DNA of 64,000 bases from Psychrobacillus vulpis (GCF_006861825.1 NZ_VDGI01000016.1:31969-95968); one strand, 5' to 3'. Numbered from the stretch's first letter, positions 45,801 to 54,497 are shown. Translations and numbers: made by a program. The notes: generated by a model from the sequence alone, not told the origin.

Positions 45801-46414
45801 AACTTTCTTTACGAGCAATGACTCGGTCTATACGAGCATAAAGCAATGGCATACGAGCACAAACTTTCGGTTCGAGCAACGACTCGGTCTATCCGACCAT
45901 ATATGTAGTTTATACGAGCATAAAGCAGTGGCATACGAGCACAAACTTTCGGTCCGAGCAATGACTCGGTCTATCCGAGCATATTTGTAGTTTATACGAG
46001 CATAAAGCCGTGGCATACTAGTACAAACTTTAGCTCCGAGCAATGAGTCGACGTATCCGAGCATATATGCAGTTTATACGAGCATAAAGCCGTGGCATAC
46101 GAGCACAATCTTTCGGTTCGAGCAATGACTCGATGTATCCGAGCATAAATGTAGTTTTTTCGAGCATAAAGCAATGGCATACGAGCACAAACTTTCGGTC
46201 CGAGCAATGACTCGGTCTATCCGAGCATATCTGTAGCTTATACGAGCATAAACCCTTGGCATACGAGCACAAACTTTCCGTTCGAGCAATGAATCAATCT
46301 ATCCGAGCATATATGCAGTCTATCCGAGCATAAAGCAATTCCATACGAGCCCAAACTTTCCGTCCGAGCAATAACTCGTTCTATCCGAGCATATCTGCAT
46401 CTTATACGAGCATA
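45801..46414. repeat. Tandem array of 82-bp units, each with four CGAGCA motifs
   Basis: Seven full 82-bp units start at 45831, 45913, 45995, 46077, 46159, 46241 and 46323, with partial units at each end. Each unit carries GAGCA at offsets 4, 25, 44 and 65, so the motif recurs about every 20.5 bp throughout the array. Units differ by point changes concentrated between motifs. 82 is not a multiple of 3 and open frames shift between units, so this is not a coding repeat. Confidence 0.9.
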
Positions 46415-46469
46415 GATTACTATTCTCTTTCAAACTCAAAACTCCTTCTAAAATAAAAAACAAAACAAA

Positions 46470-46500
46470 ATCCATTTCGAAGACAAAATTCAAAATGGAT
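46470..46500 (-). terminator. Probable terminator of the DinB-like gene
   Basis: ATCCATTT (46470-46477) pairs with AAATGGAT (46493-46500). On the minus strand it is followed by TTTTGTTTTG. Confidence 0.5.
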
Positions 46501-46518
46501 GTGGATGCCTATTTTACT

Positions 46519-47055
46519 TTATCGTTTGATATGTATTGATTTTCTAATGCCATTTTCTGAAACGTTTTTAGGGATACTTAATATAACCCATTCCTTATCT
46601 TTTAATTGTTTTCCTATGTATAATATTTGACCTAAATGGTAACTAATATGTGCTACTTCCGTTTCTATAGCTTGTATAACACTGAGTGGCTGACCTCTAA
46701 GTGTTACAGTTCTAAGTAAATCGTTCTCCTTCAAATTTTCAAGTGTGGAGAAAAGTAGATTCCATCCCTCTTCCCAATTTTGCATAAGCTTCTCTTTTGG
46801 CTGGTAGTCATCAATAAATTCACTATCTCTATTCCTATATGATTTCTCTCCATCAGTCGACAAGAAATCAACCCATCTTGAATGCATATTGCCACTTAAA
46901 TGTTTCATGATAATAGCTATGCTGTTGGATTCTTCACTAGGTTTCCAATGTAATTCATCTTCCGATAATTGCTCAATCCCCAATTCTGCTCGTTGTTTAA
47001 AATGGCTAAACTGCTGGATGATAATTGAAAGATACTCTTTTTCGAAATGACTCAA
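46519..47055 (-). CDS. DinB/DUF1572 family protein
   Basis: About 178 residues forming a DinB-like four-helix bundle. The putative metal histidines are in IIMKHLSGNMHSRW and EVAHISYHLGQILYIGK, and the N-terminal FKQRAELGIEQLSEDELHWKP is typical of DUF1572. Members are often stress or thiol-transferase related; the reaction is unknown. Start: AGGAGGG lies seven bases before the TTG at 47055, so the 22 codons further upstream, which overlap the preceding gene, are not used. Confidence 0.8.
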   Translation of the reverse strand: MSHFEKEYLSIIIQQFSHFKQRAELGIEQLSEDELHWKPSEESNSIAIIMKHLSGNMHSRWVDFLSTDGEKSYRNRDSEFIDDYQPKEKLMQNWEEGWNLLFSTLENLKENDLLRTVTLRGQPLSVIQAIETEVAHISYHLGQILYIGKQLKDKEWVILSIPKNVSENGIRKSIHIKR

Positions 47056-47065
47056 AAAAACCCTC

Positions 47066-47269
47066 CTAAGAATTGGCTTCTCTTTTCGTTTGAATATATT
47101 TTTGTGTGATTGATCCTGCATTATAAACGGAAAATATCATTGCAAAATAAAAGAGCACTTGAGGGAATTTTTTCTCACCACTAAACTCAATATAATTAAA
47201 AGTACTACACACAAAAAGAATAGCGGTAACTATACCTAAGATAAATTGGCCTTTCACAGATTTTATCAT
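47066..47269 (-). CDS. Small membrane protein, unknown
   Basis: 67 residues with two hydrophobic segments (GIVTAILFVCSTFNYIEF and VLFYFAMIFSVYNAGSI) and a charged tail. AGAGGTACTC precedes the ATG, which supports translation. It sits 10 bp upstream of the DinB-like gene and probably shares its transcript. No family was recognised. Confidence 0.65.
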   Translation of the reverse strand: MIKSVKGQFILGIVTAILFVCSTFNYIEFSGEKKFPQVLFYFAMIFSVYNAGSITQKYIQTKREANS

Positions 47270-47312
47270 TGAGTACCTCTTCTCCCACCTAATCTAATTT
47301 TATCGCTAATGA

Positions 47313-47753
47313 TTACAAGGTCTTTCTGAATGAATAGCACCATTTATCATAGCTAAGCTTTTCTTCATAAAATCTGTGCGCGTCTATTCTTTGAACGCCA
47401 GATTCTAGAGCAACATACTCTGCTCCATTTTCCTTTGACCATTGATGAATATAATTTAATAATGTTTCCCCATATCCATAAGAACGAGAAGAAGCATCGG
47501 TTACTAAATCATATATAAATACGTGGCGTTTACTATAAAAATTCACTCTAAAACTTAACCCAGCTAGAGAGACAATATTATCTCCTGAAATCAATGCAAA
47601 AAGGCGATATCCATCCTTCCTCATTTCATTAAGTAAAGCAAGGTAAGTCTCTTCCTCTAAATCCGTTCGAAGCTGCTTCATAATAGGGAATGCTTTTTTC
47701 CATTGTTCTATTGTTGTTAATTCTAAAATCTTCTCTGTTGTATTTTTCATCAT
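47313..47753 (-). CDS. GNAT family N-acetyltransferase
   Basis: About 147 residues with the GNAT core: FALISGDNIVSLAGLSF, VFIYDLVTDASSRSYGYGETLLNYIHQW (acetyl-CoA loop SYGYGE) and YVALESGVQRIDAHRFYEEKL. The substrate is unknown. GGAGG lies just before the two adjacent ATG codons at 47753 and 47750, and the upstream in-frame extension overlaps the neighbouring gene. Confidence 0.85.
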   Translation of the reverse strand: MMKNTTEKILELTTIEQWKKAFPIMKQLRTDLEEETYLALLNEMRKDGYRLFALISGDNIVSLAGLSFRVNFYSKRHVFIYDLVTDASSRSYGYGETLLNYIHQWSKENGAEYVALESGVQRIDAHRFYEEKLSYDKWCYSFRKTL

Positions 47754-47767
47754 TAATCCTCCAAATA

Positions 47768-48298
47768 CTATGCATCCGTTACCATATAGTCTAATAGCCA
47801 TTCTCCATCTTGCTTGATAAATCCAAAATAAATAGTACTATGTCCTTCCAAAAAGTATTCAGCAAAACCTATTGTCATTTTATCGTCTTCAAATTGATTA
47901 AAACGATACTCCAGGTTTTCTAGAAGATAATCCTTATTGGTAATTTTGTGACTGTAGTTATCATTACTAAAGTAGATTTCACTCTCTTTTTCCTTCACTT
48001 GAACATTCGGAGAAGATATCGATGAAATATACTCAAAGTCTTTATTATTCAATGCAGTGAAAACTCTTAGTGCTAAGTTCATCGTCGTTCTTAAAGCATC
48101 ATCTTGTTCCTCAAGGTCCTTTTCAATTTTAGATATTTGTTTTTTTAATTGCTTATTTTCTAGTTGGAGTTTATTTACTTCCACATTCAACGCTTTTTCA
48201 ACTTCGCTTCCTACCGTTTTAGATGCAGATTCATCCTTATAAGCAGTTAACAACACAAATAATAAGATAAGCACAACTATTTTCTTGATCAATTTCAA
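47768..48298 (-). CDS. Exported coiled-coil protein, former lipoprotein-like
   Basis: 176 residues: a signal-like hydrophobic N-terminus (KKIVVLILLFVLLTAYKDE), a coiled coil at about 35-70 (LQLENKQLKKQISKIEKDLE) and a NTF2-like C-terminal domain ending DGEWLLDYMVTDA. The expected lipobox cysteine is a tyrosine (TAY for TAC), one base change from a normal lipoprotein. It may thus be anchored by the uncleaved helix or be failing. The family is widespread in Bacillales as uncharacterised lipoproteins (recollection). Confidence 0.65.
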   Translation of the reverse strand: MKLIKKIVVLILLFVLLTAYKDESASKTVGSEVEKALNVEVNKLQLENKQLKKQISKIEKDLEEQDDALRTTMNLALRVFTALNNKDFEYISSISSPNVQVKEKESEIYFSNDNYSHKITNKDYLLENLEYRFNQFEDDKMTIGFAEYFLEGHSTIYFGFIKQDGEWLLDYMVTDA

Positions 48299-48348
48299 CA
48301 GCTCCCCGGTTTTTAATCATTTGAAATATCCAAAAACGCTGAAGTTAC

Positions 48349-48763
48349 TTAATTCATGTAAAGTGACCTTTTAAAGAACCTAGTCTTCCAAATAATTAAA
48401 ATATGATAATACAAAAGGGACGCAATTATTCCTAATCCTAGAATACTAAAAGTTTCTTTATTTAATTCCAATGGACCACCTAGAACAATAAACATAAAGC
48501 CGATTGCGCTTACTATTCCTGCAATTACATACCAAATGAAAGCATGTAAATATTGAGAACATAGCGAATCGATAATAATAGACCAAATAACGCCAGCAAT
48601 AATAAAAACAGGTCCCGAGTAAATGGAAATTAGTACAAATAAACCGAGCAGTGAAATATAATAAGAATTAGTTTCTCTATTAGGAAAAAAACGCAAATGT
48701 CATGCTAAACAAGACAGTAGCTATCAAAGCTACTAAAATACGCTTAACAAACTCTAGAAGCAT
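48349..48763 (-). pseudogene. Four-helix-type membrane protein gene with a T-tract frameshift
   Basis: GGGGAGATTGTTA leads into an ATG at 48763, giving MLLEFVKRILVALIATVLFS and then MTFAFFS before a stop. After a one-base slip in the run of seven T's (about 48690) the second frame continues with FFPNRETNSYYISLLGLF for 110 more residues with three or four membrane helices. The two parts together make one natural protein of about 140 residues. The later part alone has only a TTG with no ribosome binding site. It is either a true frameshift, a slippery expression switch, or a base-calling error in the homopolymer. Confidence 0.6.
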
Positions 48764-48986
48764 TAACAATCTCCCCTTTTTTTAACATACAATTACCTTA
48801 TGCCAAGCTACTACTTTGGGTGAATTATTCGTGCATTACCGATTAGACATTTTCAGAGATTCATTTCTATATTTACATTTATTCTTCATCTTAGTAAATA
48901 AATCCTTTTTAGAGGGAGATCAATTTATAATTTCTAACAGAACATACAATTAAATATAGTCTAGTTAAGATAAGAGGAGAAAACCG

Positions 48987-49901
48987 TTGAATACCAATCA
49001 AAAAGCTATTGAAATGCTTGAAAAAAATGAATATGAACAAGCGTTAGTATTATTTCAAAAGGCTGTAAGTGAATCAAGAGATGTTCAATCATTAAATAAT
49101 CTAGCTTGGATATATCGTCATGAAGAAGAGGATAATGAAACAGCTCTTGAATTAATTAAAGAAGCAGTAAGCATGAATCCATCCTCTTACTTCCCTTATA
49201 ATCTCTTAGGAGAAATCTACTTAGAAACAAAAATGTGGCAAGAAGCTTCAAATATTTTGCTCCAGTCTATTAAGATACAACCATCTATTGAAGCTTATAA
49301 AAATTTAGGAGTTGCTAAATATCATCTTGGAGAATTTCAGGAGGCTTTGGAATTCTTCCTTTTAGGTGCCAATAGCTCCGATTACTCCATGTACAGTCAT
49401 ATAATATGTCTTGTTAAACTTGGGGAATTAACAGAGGCGAAAAAGAAACTAAATACATTTTCAGAAGAAGACGATGAATTTGTCGGTGAGATTGAAGTTG
49501 CAGAATTATATGTTGATATGGGTTGTTTTCATGAAGCAATACGGTGGTTTGATAAGGGGTGGGAAAGCTATTATAAACAGCCTAATTGGGTTACTTTGTA
49601 TGTTTTTTCACTACTTAAAAACAACTCTATCACTCGAGCCCATGAAATCGTGGAACAATCAATCCTTCAAAAAAGTGAAGAAATAACTGATGCACATAAC
49701 GAAATATGTGACGAAGATTGGTCAGAAAACGACAAGAAACAACACATCAAAAAACTACTTGATGAAAAAATGGAATATGAAAACATCATAGAACAAATCT
49801 CAAATGGTTTTATCCCAATAATGAAATTTGATACTTCCATCTATACAGGATGTTACTTATTTGGGTGTAAACGACATAACCATCCTGAATACCAAGATTG
49901 A
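48987..49901 (+). CDS. TPR repeat protein
   Basis: A 304-residue soluble protein with at least four tetratricopeptide repeats in the first 170 residues (AIEMLEKNEYEQALVLFQKA, ALELIKEAVSMNPSSYFPYN, ILLQSIKIQPSIEAYKN, ALEFFLLGANS). The C-terminal part is acidic and unassigned, ending with CYLFGCKRHNHPEY. Likely a protein-interaction adaptor. The start is TTG at 48987 with AGAGGAG upstream. No partner gene is adjacent. Confidence 0.85.
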   Translation: MNTNQKAIEMLEKNEYEQALVLFQKAVSESRDVQSLNNLAWIYRHEEEDNETALELIKEAVSMNPSSYFPYNLLGEIYLETKMWQEASNILLQSIKIQPSIEAYKNLGVAKYHLGEFQEALEFFLLGANSSDYSMYSHIICLVKLGELTEAKKKLNTFSEEDDEFVGEIEVAELYVDMGCFHEAIRWFDKGWESYYKQPNWVTLYVFSLLKNNSITRAHEIVEQSILQKSEEITDAHNEICDEDWSENDKKQHIKKLLDEKMEYENIIEQISNGFIPIMKFDTSIYTGCYLFGCKRHNHPEYQD

Positions 49902-49980
49902 ATACTGGGCATGGGTTTAAGTCTAAGCCGCTTCATTAATTAAACATAGCCTATACTAAACCTAAGAAAGGAGGTAAAAA

Positions 49981-50358
49981 GTGTTCAATCCAATGCCTTT
50001 TAATGTAGGACGACGCCAAATGTTTCCCGTTTTTAGACCCCAATTTTTTTTTCCTCGGTTTGATAACAGAAGATTTCCTCGATTTGAAAACGAATTTTTT
50101 CCCCGTTTTGGAAATGAAAGATTTCCTCGGTTTGAAAACGAATTTTTCCCTGGGTTCGAGAACCAGATGTTTCCCAGGTTCGGAAACCAAATGTTTCCCA
50201 GGTTCGGAAACCAAATGTTCCCTGGATTCGGAAACCAAATGTTTCCCGGGTTTGGAAACCAAATGTTCCCTGGATTCGGAAACCAAATGTTTCCCGGGTT
50301 TGGAAACCAAATGTTTCCCGGGTTTGGAAATCAAATGTTCACCGGTTTTCCTAGATAA
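49981..50358 (+). CDS. Octapeptide-repeat protein (F-P-G-F-G-N-Q-M), possibly a spore-coat-like or phase-separating protein
   Basis: 125 residues starting with GTG after an excellent AAGGAGG. After a short head (MFNPMPFNVGRRQM) the protein is tandem eight-residue repeats: early units like FFPRFENE, later units NQMFPGFG repeated with little variation. The composition is almost only Phe, Pro, Gly, Arg, Asn, Gln, Met and Glu. The DNA repeat is 24 bp, in phase with this frame, and a terminator follows, so it is a real gene. No family was recognised; aromatic/Gly-rich repeats recall coat, adhesive or condensate-forming proteins (inference). Confidence 0.75.
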   Translation: MFNPMPFNVGRRQMFPVFRPQFFFPRFDNRRFPRFENEFFPRFGNERFPRFENEFFPGFENQMFPRFGNQMFPRFGNQMFPGFGNQMFPGFGNQMFPGFGNQMFPGFGNQMFPGFGNQMFTGFPR

Positions 50359-50372
50359 ATAGAAATATGACG

Positions 50373-50415
50373 AGGATCCCGTGACGGTTCAAGCCGTTCA
50401 AGGAATCCTTTTTTG
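50373..50415 (+). terminator. Terminator after the octapeptide-repeat gene
   Basis: AGGAT pairs with ATCCT and, inside, GACGG with CCGTT around ttcaag; a T6 run follows. Confidence 0.7.
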
Positions 50416-50471
50416 AATTTCATGTTTGAGTAAGAAAAGTGATGGATTTTTTGGTTTATTTTTTCTCCTTT

Positions 50472-51056
50472 CTAACTTCTATTAAGATGTTTCGTACAAT
50501 TATATAGAGAACATTCCCACTTATTTTCTATATTTTGAAGAATCGTTATGGAAGTATTGTCTATGTATGTACTTGTAAACTTTTCTGGTAACAATCTTTT
50601 TAATGTTAAACCAATAAATGCACCATGGCTTACTATTAACACGCGTTTATCTTTGTAGGTAATTACCGCTTCCTCTAAAAATTCAATGCCTCTCATAGCT
50701 ACATCTTCAAATTTTTCCATACCAAGGTCCAATTCTCTCCAACTTGTTCCCCACTTTTGAATCCGTTCCTCTTCGGTTGTTCCTTCAATTTCTCCACAAT
50801 TAATTTCACGAATTCGTTCGTCCATCATACAATTTGTCAGTTTTAAATTATCGGATATTATTTGTGCAGTTTCTATGGCACGCGATAAGTCACTTGAAAT
50901 AATAACATCCCATTCCTCCTCTTTTGAAAGTCTATTTGCCAGTTCTTGTGCTTGTTTTATACCAATATTATTTAAAGGTATATCAGAAATTCCTTGTGCC
51001 TTACCATAATCATTCCATTCAGTAATGCCATGTCTAATTAGTCCAAATGTTGTCAT
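50472..51056 (-). CDS. Histidine phosphatase family protein (phosphoglycerate mutase-like)
   Basis: 194 residues with the RHG motif (LIRHGITEWNDYGKAQG), SSDLSRAIETAQII, the acid residue segment REINCGEIEG and the second histidine in VLIVSHGAFIGLTLKRLL. The substrate is unknown (phosphosugar, nucleotide or cobalamin phosphatases share the fold). It is a single gene with GGGGGAGATGG upstream. Confidence 0.88.
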   Translation of the reverse strand: MTTFGLIRHGITEWNDYGKAQGISDIPLNNIGIKQAQELANRLSKEEEWDVIISSDLSRAIETAQIISDNLKLTNCMMDERIREINCGEIEGTTEEERIQKWGTSWRELDLGMEKFEDVAMRGIEFLEEAVITYKDKRVLIVSHGAFIGLTLKRLLPEKFTSTYIDNTSITILQNIENKWECSLYNCTKHLNRS

Positions 51057-51127
51057 TCCATCTCCCCCTTGTTAATGTGTAGCTTCAAATGAAATCATGT
51101 GCTTCTAACATTTGATATTAAATACTT

Positions 51128-51203
51128 TTTTCCAATTACAGATGCGATTTTTCCAACTAAAGCAATAATTTTTCCAACTAAGTCACTCTTTTTTCCAACT
51201 AAA
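51128..51203. repeat. Four TTTTTCCAAYTA motifs spaced exactly 21 bp
   Basis: The TCCAA core falls at 51131, 51152, 51173 and 51194, all 21 bp apart, in the gap between the phosphatase and aldo/keto reductase genes. The spacer sequences differ. It resembles a phased protein-binding array rather than a tandem duplication. Confidence 0.75.
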
Positions 51204-51239
51204 CGTGTTTCATTAAAATTTTATCTATAACTAAAAGAA

Positions 51240-51258
51240 AAAGCACCCAAGCGGATGC
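51240..51258 (-). terminator. Terminator of the AKR gene
   Basis: On the minus strand AGCATCC-GCTT-GGGTGCT forms a stem (one G-T pair) followed by TTTTTCTTTT. Confidence 0.7.
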
Positions 51259-51279
51259 TAGTATCAATCCCTTACCTTG

Positions 51280-52314
51280 TTAAAATGACAAATTTTTTAT
51301 AACTTCTATATTTTGAACGACATGTTGTACCCTTTTCATTCCTATCATTGTTGAAGTAATTCCTCTTGTTTCCATAATTTGCGTTAACAATTGAGCAGGA
51401 TTATTCTCCTCCTCGAACTTTTTACCTAAGTTAAAAGGAGCACTTGTTGTTACTTCTAAATCTAATTGCCGTGCTGCATTTATAACGGAAAAGTAGCTAT
51501 GTTTTACTTGTTGATTTTTTCTTGTCACTCCTTGATCCATCTGTCGATTTAAAGGGAATTGAATGAATTTAAAATGGTTATTTTCACCAGCTATACTTTT
51601 TGCCACTTCTACTACTTTCTCTAATGAAATATAGCCCGATTCATTCGGTTCGTAGATTAAACCATGCCAAGTCGCTAAACCGTAAAACATTATTTTTTGA
51701 TTTTCTACTTCCTCTTCTAGAAAGCTAAATAGATTTCTTAACTGTCTATAAAATATTTCTGGACCTAGGACTTTCATTGAAATCTCGGGATTGTGTATGT
51801 AATAAATATCTATCGTTTCTAAATTTAAATGTTTCCTACTCTGTTCAATTGCAAATTGATAATAACTTGGTGTTAACACGTGTCTAAGATGATCCACAAT
51901 GTTTAGATCTGATTTTTTTATTACATTGTTTTCAAGAAGAACATTTTCTAAATAATCTTGAGGGAAAAGATTGGCTTCAATATCACCAGGAATGATGCCT
52001 CCCTTTGTAGAGATAACAATTTCTTCTCTCTTAATACTTCCTTTCTTACTAATTAACTTCTCTAAAACAAAACCTACATCTCTTTCAGAGCGCATTCCAC
52101 GGTAATTTATAGCAGTATCAATTAAGTTAATCCCATTTTCCAAACAGAATTCTATCGATTCACGATACAATTCTGAATCTTTTTCATTCATATCTCCTAA
52201 ATGTGTTCCTAGTGCAATTCGTGAAGTAGTAAACCAAGGAGTTTTTCGGTTTGGAATTTCATGTTTTTTCGTATATAAACTAGTCCCGATTTTTGTAGCA
52301 AAACCTTTTATCAT
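51280..52314 (-). CDS. Aldo/keto reductase
   Basis: About 344 residues of AKR TIM barrel: IALGTHLGDMNEKD, ENGINLIDTAINYRGMRSERDVG (catalytic Asp and Tyr), the Lys in EIVISTKGG, and IDIYYIHNPEISM with His. It reduces carbonyls with NAD(P)H; no substrate can be given. GAGAGGG lies before the ATG at 52314, which is preferred over the one at 52329. It lies 20 bp after the Nudix gene, so they are probably co-transcribed. Confidence 0.87.
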   Translation of the reverse strand: MIKGFATKIGTSLYTKKHEIPNRKTPWFTTSRIALGTHLGDMNEKDSELYRESIEFCLENGINLIDTAINYRGMRSERDVGFVLEKLISKKGSIKREEIVISTKGGIIPGDIEANLFPQDYLENVLLENNVIKKSDLNIVDHLRHVLTPSYYQFAIEQSRKHLNLETIDIYYIHNPEISMKVLGPEIFYRQLRNLFSFLEEEVENQKIMFYGLATWHGLIYEPNESGYISLEKVVEVAKSIAGENNHFKFIQFPLNRQMDQGVTRKNQQVKHSYFSVINAARQLDLEVTTSAPFNLGKKFEEENNPAQLLTQIMETRGITSTMIGMKRVQHVVQNIEVIKNLSF

Positions 52315-52333
52315 ATCCATCCCTCTCACTTTA

Positions 52334-52876
52334 CTAGTCTTTTAAAAATGACTTAGACATGTAATAAGCGCTCACTGTAAATAACTGATTTATCTCACCA
52401 GTTGAAATCATTGTTTCCATTTCTTTAATATCCACTAGATGTACATCAATAAATTCAGTCGGATCTAGTTCTTGATCATAAGCTTTATAAGCATCTAAAA
52501 TTAGAAAAGTTACTACTTTATTTGTTTGGGTCGCAGGATTTACGTAAAACTCTCCTAATAATATAGGTTTCTGATCACTAATATAGCCCGTTTCCTCCCT
52601 TAATTCTCGTAATATAGCATCTTCATATTCTTCATTTCCCTCGGGTTTACCAGCAGGAATTTCTAAAAAGAAGTCTTGTGCAGCATATCGGTACTGTTTG
52701 ACTAGAACAATCTCTTTGTCCTTTGTAAGTGCAATGGCATTCACCCAATCAGCATACTCATTTACGTAGTAACTCTTAATAATTTGTCCATTTGGAAGTT
52801 CACATTCATCTTTCCGTAAATTCCCGAATGGTGTTTTAAACACATAACTTGAATTTAACGTTTTCCAACTATTCAT
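52334..52876 (-). CDS. Nudix hydrolase (ADP-ribose pyrophosphatase-like)
   Basis: About 180 residues with a complete Nudix box beginning at GKPEGNEEYEDAILRELREE followed by TGY. The preceding VNAIALTKDKEIVLVKQYRY and LLGEFYVNPA resemble ADP-ribose diphosphatases. The ATG at 52876 follows AAAGGAAGAG; 17 upstream codons are in frame but poorly supported. Confidence 0.87.
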   Translation of the reverse strand: MNSWKTLNSSYVFKTPFGNLRKDECELPNGQIIKSYYVNEYADWVNAIALTKDKEIVLVKQYRYAAQDFFLEIPAGKPEGNEEYEDAILRELREETGYISDQKPILLGEFYVNPATQTNKVVTFLILDAYKAYDQELDPTEFIDVHLVDIKEMETMISTGEINQLFTVSAYYMSKSFLKD

Positions 52877-52990
52877 CTTACTCTTCCTTTCATTTCCCTT
52901 AATGACCTCATAATTTCTACAGTACACTTTTATATGCTTGGAGCTGCCAAGCCAATAAATAAAATATCAGACCTACTCACAATCGAAGAT

Positions 52991-53773
52991 TTAAAAAAAC
53001 TCATATAATCCGCCATCAAAATAGTTGAATTCTTCTTCTGAGATTATTTGTCGTTCATACCCTTTGTAAAAAGATCTCAACATGGCTTCATTATTCTTAA
53101 TGGACCGAATCGCTAATGCAATATCATAGCGAGGATCACCATAGGTTGCTCCGCCTAAATCAATAAATGTATGTACGTTCCCATTGGAAACAAGCACATT
53201 GTCAATAGTACAATCACCGTGAATAAGACATGGTTTTGATGGAGTTGGTTTATGTTGTTTCAATTGATCCAATAACTTTTGATCCCCATCTACATTGTAC
53301 GATTCTAAATAATATGCGGCTTTTTCTAATTGTAAATCGAGCCAAGATTCTTGTGTTCTCCATGAGGCAGGCGGCAATGTTTCGTGTAATTGTTTTAAAA
53401 GATCTCCAAAACTTTTGCAAAGTACATATTTTTCCTCATCTGATTTAGCTTTCTTTAAAGCTTCTCGTAATGTAATTCCTTTTCCTAGACTCATAAGTAA
53501 ATGACTTTCTTTCTCTTTTTCCAAAAATTGATAGAAGGTTGGAATAGGCAAAGATGTTTCTTCATTCAGTTGTTTCATGATTTGTGCTTCTTGTGAAAGC
53601 CACCCTTTGTACTTTGATTTCGTAGCGCTTTTGCATACAAATTGTCCGTTTTCCGAATGTATGAAAGTCACTTTAGAAGTGGCTCCTTGCTTATCTGGGT
53701 ATGAAATAGTAAGTACTTTTCCTACTGTTGCTTCAAATTGTTCGAAATCACTTGGAATATTTAGTTGTTTCAT
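52991..53773 (-). CDS. Aminoglycoside phosphotransferase/choline kinase-like protein
   Basis: 260 residues of APH fold with the Brenner catalytic motif CLIHGDCTIDNVLVSNG and the metal motif FIDLGGATYGDPRYDIALA. The layout is near that of APH(3'), but overall resemblance to known resistance enzymes cannot be judged from memory. Many such chromosomal proteins are small-molecule kinases of unknown substrate. AAAGGAGAATTAAC precedes the ATG. Confidence 0.82.
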   Translation of the reverse strand: MKQLNIPSDFEQFEATVGKVLTISYPDKQGATSKVTFIHSENGQFVCKSATKSKYKGWLSQEAQIMKQLNEETSLPIPTFYQFLEKEKESHLLMSLGKGITLREALKKAKSDEEKYVLCKSFGDLLKQLHETLPPASWRTQESWLDLQLEKAAYYLESYNVDGDQKLLDQLKQHKPTPSKPCLIHGDCTIDNVLVSNGNVHTFIDLGGATYGDPRYDIALAIRSIKNNEAMLRSFYKGYERQIISEEEFNYFDGGLYEFF

Positions 53774-53946
53774 ATGTTAATTCTCCTTTCCCCTGACTTT
53801 ACCTCTTCAACGTTTGCAATAGAGTTACTGATAAAATAAATACATCTGCTAGATTAATAGATTTCCTATCTAACAAGTACATTACTAGTGCGTCATAATT
53901 TTCATTATTTTTATTTATAGTGGATTTACTTCACTATTTAGTCGCC

Positions 53947-54390
53947 TTATCTAGCTATCAAACCTTGTATTAAATGTTCAATAAAATTGATATGAGTAAT
54001 GTATGAATAAATGGAAAGAGGAATTGCTATTATTCCAAAAATCACCATGAAAATTAAGAAGTTTTTTGATTTTTCTCTAAGATTTATGACCATTAAATAA
54101 ATAGACGGCAGCAAAATCCAGTTTGCAAACCATAATCCTTTTAGTTCAATAATAGAGTTTTTTAATAAAGCAACTTTCAGTTCATTCTCACTTGTTACAT
54201 CAACCGAGAAAAGCACCTTTTTTAATATTCCATTTTTAATAACTGTCAGTTCATTAGAGCTATTCTCCTCGAATAAGTACGCTCCTGGAAAGTAATCAAA
54301 CAAAACAACCGTTAGTGCAAAAATAAATATGATAATTAATGAAACTGTACTAGTAGGACTCTCTTTCTTTAATAAATTATTTTTGATCAA
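53947..54390 (-). CDS. Membrane protein, unknown
   Basis: 147 residues with three hydrophobic segments (STVSLIIIFIFALTVVLFDY, FANWILLPSIYLMVI, FLIFMVIFGIIAIPLSIYSY) and an extracytoplasmic loop between the first and second. No family was recognised. It is a single gene; the 53774-53946 stretch before its end shows nothing notable. Confidence 0.6.
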   Translation of the reverse strand: MIKNNLLKKESPTSTVSLIIIFIFALTVVLFDYFPGAYLFEENSSNELTVIKNGILKKVLFSVDVTSENELKVALLKNSIIELKGLWFANWILLPSIYLMVINLREKSKNFLIFMVIFGIIAIPLSIYSYITHINFIEHLIQGLIAR

Positions 54391-54489
54391 TCTATTTACC
54401 CCTTTCCAGAATTAGAAAATATCTGAGAAGAAATTTATCGAACTGTACACTTATAACGACAGTTGTCATTACACCTATTTTTTTCCTAT

Positions 54490-54497
54490 TTCGACAA
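54490..54497 (-). promoter_or_regulatory. Possible Spo0A box upstream of the Spo0E-like gene
   Basis: On the minus strand TTGTCGAA matches the core of the Spo0A box TGTCGAA, about 165 bp before the start. A single short match carries little weight. Confidence 0.25.

Noticed and set aside
45828..46289. Several 70-80 residue minus-strand open frames with YARI/CSYA repeats
   Set aside because: They are by-products of the 82-bp array; the unit is not a multiple of three, frames change from unit to unit, and no ribosome binding sites precede them.
45801..46414. CRISPR array
   Set aside because: Units are 82 bp, spacers are themselves related between units, and no cas genes are in the window.
49951..50334. 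Minus-strand SKPGKHLV-repeat open frame opposite the octapeptide gene
   Set aside because: Any 24-bp repeat keeps several frames open; only the plus frame has AAGGAGG and a terminator.
52991..53773. Aminoglycoside resistance gene
   Set aside because: The APH fold is clear, but such chromosomal proteins often phosphorylate other molecules; no mobile context supports resistance.
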